In this document: in pieces, positions 58,874-64,000 of the stretch
How positions within the stretch are numbered: position 1 is the first letter of the stretch
Layout: every line of letters begins with the position of its first letter
Assembly: GCA_033026295.1 (NCBI GenBank)
Contig: CM065186.1
Location: forward strand, 18,511,672 to 18,575,671
Reading direction: 5' to 3'
DNA from: Channa striata
Taxonomy: Eukaryota > Chordata > Actinopteri > Anabantiformes > Channidae
Length of the DNA stretch: 64,000 bases
Made by a program: the position numbers and the translations under genes
The notes under the pieces: generated by a model
Seen by the model: the letters and a program-made list of their open reading frames with translations, nothing else
The model's database searches: none
What the model was told of the DNA's origin: nothing

Positions 58874-60791
58874 GACCACCGGATCATGTGGAGGGGTCTG
58901 ATTGTAGCAAATGTTAGGTTGCATATTCAAAAAGCCTCACAAATGCCACTGTTGCTACCACTTCTTTGTACTAGAATGGCCGACAGGTCGTTCTGCAGAA
59001 ACACATGCTAATCTGAGCAATTATGTGAATTAACTAATGAAAAGATTCAGGTTTGAATTGTCCTGAAACTGACTTGTTTTAACATTTGCACACATAAGGT
59101 AACTTTCTTGATAGTTCATTTATTAATGACATTTTTGATTAAGTCATTTTGTTGGAGCGTATCCACAACAACAAGAACAGCAGCAGCAAAAAACTGGGGC
59201 AAATGCTGAAGAACATTTAAAACACATCCAACTAAAAACTGCATGTTGGTGTGATTGTTCTGATTCTGCTGAAATCTCCAATCAGAGTTTGTGTTGAGAG
59301 CTAAATAATGTTATGAAGCCAACATTTATGCTGTATTAGTCATGGCATTGCAGACCCACTTCCTACTTCAGCATGGAGAGCTAATAAGCTCAGTTTTTTT
59401 ATGTTTTGCAGTTTTGCTCTCATGTACAATAGCTTTGAGGACTGTTGGCAAAGTGCAGTGGGTGGCAGGTGCTCACTCAGATGTGTCCTTGGGCAAGAGA
59501 CTGAACCCCTAGTTGCTCCGGTTGGACTAGATGAGCACCCTGCATTGCAGCCATTGCCAAAGTGTGTGTGTGTGTGTGTGTGTGAACCCAATTGCTCTGT
59601 GACTAAATGTAAATGATTTTTCTTTTGTTTGGTTTTTTAATGCAAGATTTCACATATTTCATTGGACCCATTGCAACCAGTGACTCCAGATGACAAAGTG
59701 GGTCAGCAAAGAAGTAGGAAGGAAACAACGGTCGGTCTTTGCTCATCTTCTCTCCTCCGGCCAGTGGACCTGAATGGCTTTAAACCTAACTCATATTAAA
59801 TAAAAGACAGGGACTCTTTAATCTCAGATTTTTAAAACTATGTAAAACTACTGGCTTTTTTAGTTGCAGCTATGACTCTTTTTTATTTAACGTGAGGAGA
59901 AACTAATGCAATGTCAATTTTGGTTAAAACACTTTAAAATATGTATTTTAAAAGGTGCTAATGAAAGAAATACTTGTAAAAACATTTTCCGACAACATAT
60001 CGTAATGTGAAGTATTAACAGCTATTTCCTGGCAGTTGCTTAGTAATTTCTGGAATGTCTGTAGTTGTAAACTAGATTACAAATAATTGTTGTTTTTCTG
60101 TAAGAAAACCATAACTTGCTATCATTGGATAAAACCACTATATAAATGGCCATTTACTATTTACAATTTATGTCAAATACAACAAAAACCTGTAAAATAT
60201 ATCCAGTAAACCATAACCTAATCCTTTTTACTGTAAGTAGATAGAATTTTTACAGGACTTTATTGCCAACTTTTGTTGCCAGTTATTACTGTAAATTCCA
60301 CAGGTAATTTGTTAGAGTGAAGGGTCCACCATTCAAATGTCCACTGATATTTTACTGACACTGACATTTACTTCTTTAACCACTAAATCTAAATCACCAA
60401 TAGATATACAGTAAACTAATTTATAGCCATGTAACACACACTGAGCAGTCAAAGTGTATGTTTCATTCACCAATCTTAGTTTTCTCACTTAGCTGAACTA
60501 AATACTGCAATTGTGAACCTTGTACATTCAAATTTGTTTGAAATATATTTTGCCAGTGAGTGTGTTAGTACATCATAGTGATACCGCAAATCACACTGAT
60601 AATTAAATTGTGTGGAAACATGTAGATTTCTGGGAAAAAATAAGAAGAAACTAACAGGTTCAGAACTTTTAGAAAGTTTCAAATTAAGAAGTAGACGTGA
60701 ATGATGAGCCAGCACTCAACAATTTGTACCAAAGTCTTCAATCCTTTTGCAATCTCCAAGTCTTACATATTTCATAAGAAAATAAATGGTT
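58874..60791. other. Non-coding interval with (GT)n and a fish dispersed repeat
   Basis: A (GT)n tract lies at 59561-59583 inside a repeat-like segment (GTGTCCTTGGGCAAGAGACT...CCATTGC). No gene was recognised elsewhere. Confidence 0.55.
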
Positions 60792-60797
60792 TTTATT
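60792..60797 (-). promoter_or_regulatory. Candidate chitinase polyadenylation signal (AATAAA)
   Basis: Canonical hexamer on the minus strand 120 nt past the chitinase stop at 60917. Confidence 0.65.
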
Positions 60798-60916
60798 CTC
60801 CGATAGGCTCATTTGGGTAAATGACAATATACACAGTGGATACAGGAGAACTTTTACAGCCTGTTTAATATCAGACTTTTGCATCAGTTGTTGTACACAT
60901 TGTCTCAGGTCATAGC

Positions 60917-63900
60917 TCAGGGCCAGACGCAGCACTTGCAGCTGTCACTGAAGACAGAGCCACTCCCACACTGCCTCACGTGCGTGATTCCTCCAGAACA
61001 CATGTAGAAGCTGGCCTTGTCATCTGGGTGGGGGTACAGGCCATCGGGTTTGCCGTTGCAGAACCCAGATCCTGGGGCATGGGTGGTGGTAGTGGTAGTG
61101 GTGGTTGTGGATATGGTGCTAGCACCGGGCTCAGGAGTGGTGGTAGGGGGCAGTGGAGGCAGCTCTGGACAGGACGGAGGAAACAAATGTTGGAAAATGA
61201 GTAAGAAGGACCTAAACAAAGATCTAAAACTCTAATGACCAATAAACATAAAGCACATTACAGTAGTCATGAGAGAATGAATTTTAAAAGACTTGCAGAA
61301 GGAACCCTCTGGAAATGTTATTACAAGTAGTATAAAATCTTTTTGTATTTATTTAGTATTTTATTATTTGTTTATATAGAAACAGATTTCAGGAGATCAG
61401 AATATGAGCTGACCGAAAAATTTATAGAATCTCATTAAAGACATACCCCCTGTCCATATTGGCATCTGATCAGAACCTAACAAAGGTCCTAACAGAGATG
61501 AAAGAAAAATACTATAAACCCACCAATATTGAGGAGTTTGCGGAGATGTGACAGCAGAGGATGTCTGCCCTGTCCACAAAATCGTCCAGCAAAGTCATCC
61601 AAGTCAAGGGCCCACACAAAGGCACCACCAAAGTTCTGTTCCTGCAGGTAGCGCACCTATTTGGGCAGGAAGGAAAAAAAAAAAGTTTAAATCTAACTGC
61701 ACAAACAGTGTGAGGGTGTTAAAAGTTTGTGTGTCACCTACCTTAATCTCGTAGCTCTCTCGGGTATCAAAGCCCACCCACTCGTTGTTCTTGGTGGCAT
61801 AAGGGACTTTCTGGTCCTCAATCCACTGAATTTTGGTGTCCTTCACAAAGCCACAAATCTAGATCATAGACAAATTGATAAGACATTAATTACTTGCAAC
61901 TCATCTAGATTAGCTTTAGTTTTTCATTTTAAATGGCTAAAACTGCCCTTTGTTTCTCTCAACACTTTAAATTGTGACTAGGATAATCCTGCTTGCTTTA
62001 ACTGTATATGTGATGTATGTAGAGCTTGGCTGGACCTGAACCAAACTGAATTAATTGGACACAGTTTAGAAAGACACACAGTGGCTTTAAAAAAAAAAAC
62101 CAAGCCATAAAGACCAAGGAACTCTCTGCTCTAGATCCTTTGTTAGAAATTAGTGAGTATAAATGCAAATCTCCGATTGTTCTTGGGAGAATTTGGTAAA
62201 ACCTCTGACTGTCCATCAGTAGCCCAGCTAAAGCAGAGATTTAAACCCCAGGGATCATCTGTGGACAGACCTGAAAATGAGAGGCGTTCATAGCCATTGA
62301 GAGGGAGGTTGGAAGGGTCCAGGAGGAAGATTTAAGTGGAATTTTCTACTATTGCTCTCATTAGATAAATGAGAGATTTCAGTTTCGCATTTTCACAAAT
62401 GTGCAGAAATTTCTCGAAATGGGTCGTCATTTTGACTATATGGGTTTTACAACTAGCTTAATGGAAATCCCATTGCAGGTAAATACAGAACACAGTGAAT
62501 TATTTGAAACACTTTGGAAACCCCTGCATACTGTACACATTCTCATAACAGACTAACTCCAGCCTGATCGGAACTTTACCTCGTAGTAGGACCAAAATCC
62601 AGCCTCACGTGTGTACGGACCAGCTGATGCAGGGCCGCTAGCTGGGGCTCCCACGCCAGTGTTTGATGAGGTCAGACGGAAGGTACGGCCATAGGAGGCA
62701 AAACCCATCCTGAGCTTCTCCACTGGGGCGCCGTTGTCTCTCCAGTACTTCATGGCATAGTCCTAAACATTATCAAGGGAAGTGGTTAAATACAGGCAGA
62801 CTCTAAAATATATTTTCTAAGTTCAATGTAATTAGTTTCAAAAGTCTCCTTACTGTGTTAAAATAGATAAGGTCTCCAGAGTCCTCGGAACCGCGGAACA
62901 GGGGGCTGTTGTGTCCAGTGAACTGTTCCCAAGTTCCGTGGAAGTCATAAGTCATCACATTGATGAAGTTCAGTTCCCTGGAGATAGAGAAAACCCAAAA
63001 TATCAATTTCATCGTCAACTACTGCAGACCCAGTTTCTTTTTCAAGATGTATTCAAGCACGTAAACTTACTTGGCAATCTCTGCAATCTCATATCCACCA
63101 TCGATGGTTCCCTTTCCAGCAGACACTGCAGCAGTCAGCATGAGCTGTGGCTTCCCGGTGGCCTTGGCCTCCTCTGCATAGGCCGCAACAAGTTCCTGCA
63201 AAAATAGACCAAAGGGTAGAAAAGATGTTGAGCTGAACCATCACGGTGGAGGTGAGCTGCGAAATAAGTCTGTACCCACCCTGCAGAGCAGAGTGAACCT
63301 CTGTTTGTCCTCTGGGGGGCTTCCACGAGCACCAGGGTACTCCCAGTCTAGATCTAAGCCATCAAATCCATGAGTCCTCAGAAATTTGATAGAAGACTGG
63401 ATGAATTTCTGACGGTTGGCAGGAGAAGACACCATGATGGAGAACCTGCAGGAACATTGACCCATGTAAAATCAACATGGTCACTGGCTAAAGTAGCTCC
63501 CATCCTTTAGCAGCCCCCAGGTTGTGGAAACAACTTAAGAAGTGATGGTTTATGGTGTTACTCACTGTGCTGAGCCAAAGTTCCAACCACCAACAGCCAG
63601 CAGAGTCTTCAAATGAGGATTCCTGCAAACGGAAGCGAGAGTAGATTATTAGCACACAAATGCCTTTGAACGTCCTCAGTTTTGACATAAGCAGAGTCTC
63701 TAATTTCAGACATCTGTAGGCCCTGAACTTTTAGTTTGACCGCTGACATGCACACAATACCAAACCTCAACCCAACTTACTTGCTCTTCAGAGAGTTGAA
63801 AGACTTGTAGAGGACGTCATCATTCCACTCATAGGTAACCAGCTCATTGTTATGGTTGATGATGGAGAAAGCGTAGATGAGGGTGGTACAAATGAAGGGG

Positions 63901-63985
63901 TCCACATCTTGGGGCATGTACTTGCCCTCACCAGGTCTGTACTGGGACCAGTTGGTGAAGTAGCACACCATCTGGGTGGCAGATC
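60917..63985 (-). CDS. chia: Acidic chitinase (CHIA-type, GH18 plus CBM14), 5' end outside window
   Basis: Exons: 63985-63781, 63622-63566, 63445-63280, 63195-63071, 62977-62854, 62762-62580, 61858-61742, 61656-61524, 61164-60917; 1,358 nt with matching phases. The first exon shown starts mid-codon after an acceptor, so the signal-peptide and start exons lie beyond 64000. The GH18 barrel shows MVCYFTNWSQYR, LLAVGGWNFGS, the catalytic DGLDLDWEYPG (complete DxxDxDxE), MTYDFHG and WALDLDDF. A Thr/Pro linker and a six-cysteine chitin-binding type 2 domain follow, ending CCVWP. It should be a secreted endochitinase cleaving beta-1,4-GlcNAc polymers, used in digestion or defence against chitin-bearing prey and parasites. 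CHIA versus chitotriosidase paralogue cannot be settled here. Confidence 0.93.
61080..61115. repeat. (ACC)n-like tract encoding the chitinase Thr linker
   Basis: On the minus strand a run of ACC/ACT/ACA codons encodes eight or more consecutive threonines between the GH18 and CBM14 domains. This is a length-variable, probably O-glycosylated linker. Confidence 0.8.
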
Positions 63986-64000
63986 CTGTGTTGGAATAAA

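Overview
The window is vertebrate nuclear DNA, almost certainly from a ray-finned (teleost) fish. It carries intron-rich genes with GT-AG splice sites and vertebrate orthologues that can be named. Its dispersed repeats are typical of fish: L2 and RTE LINEs, hAT and Tc1/IS630 DNA transposons, short inverted-repeat elements and (GGAT)n-tailed repeats. No prokaryotic genes, CRISPR arrays, rRNA genes or tRNA genes were seen.

All four genes lie on the minus strand. (1) HELZ2 at 2239-17099, with a probable non-coding first exon near 18.3 kb. Nineteen coding exons join in frame to 2,901 codons: CCCH zinc fingers, helicase 1, an RNB exoribonuclease core and helicase 2. (2) STMN3 (stathmin-like 3) at 21496-43043, five coding exons, 181 residues, with large repeat-filled introns. 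(3) ARFRP1 at 46493-50903, seven coding exons, 201 residues. (4) The 3' nine exons of an acidic chitinase (CHIA-type) at 60917-63985; its signal-peptide exons lie beyond the right edge. HELZ2, STMN3 and ARFRP1 occur in the same order on human chromosome 20q13.33, so the left 51 kb is an old conserved block.

Repeats fill most of the rest. Part of an RTE LINE sits at the left edge. STMN3 intron 3 holds an L2 LINE split by a nearly complete RTE LINE, with a 22-bp target duplication that restores the L2 reading frame. At 51.27-55.02 kb an element with ~110-bp terminal inverted repeats encloses an L2 scrap and a hAT element with its own 8-bp duplication. A rearranged Tc1-like element follows at 55.3-56.7 kb, and another decayed DNA transposon at 57.6-58.06 kb.

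The genes do not form a pathway. HELZ2 is an interferon-inducible RNA helicase/nuclease, STMN3 a neuronal microtubule regulator, ARFRP1 a trans-Golgi GTPase and CHIA a secreted chitinase. Exon models were built by hand from splice consensus and reading-phase continuity; all internal phases agree. Family assignments rest on motif recognition, not on database searches.
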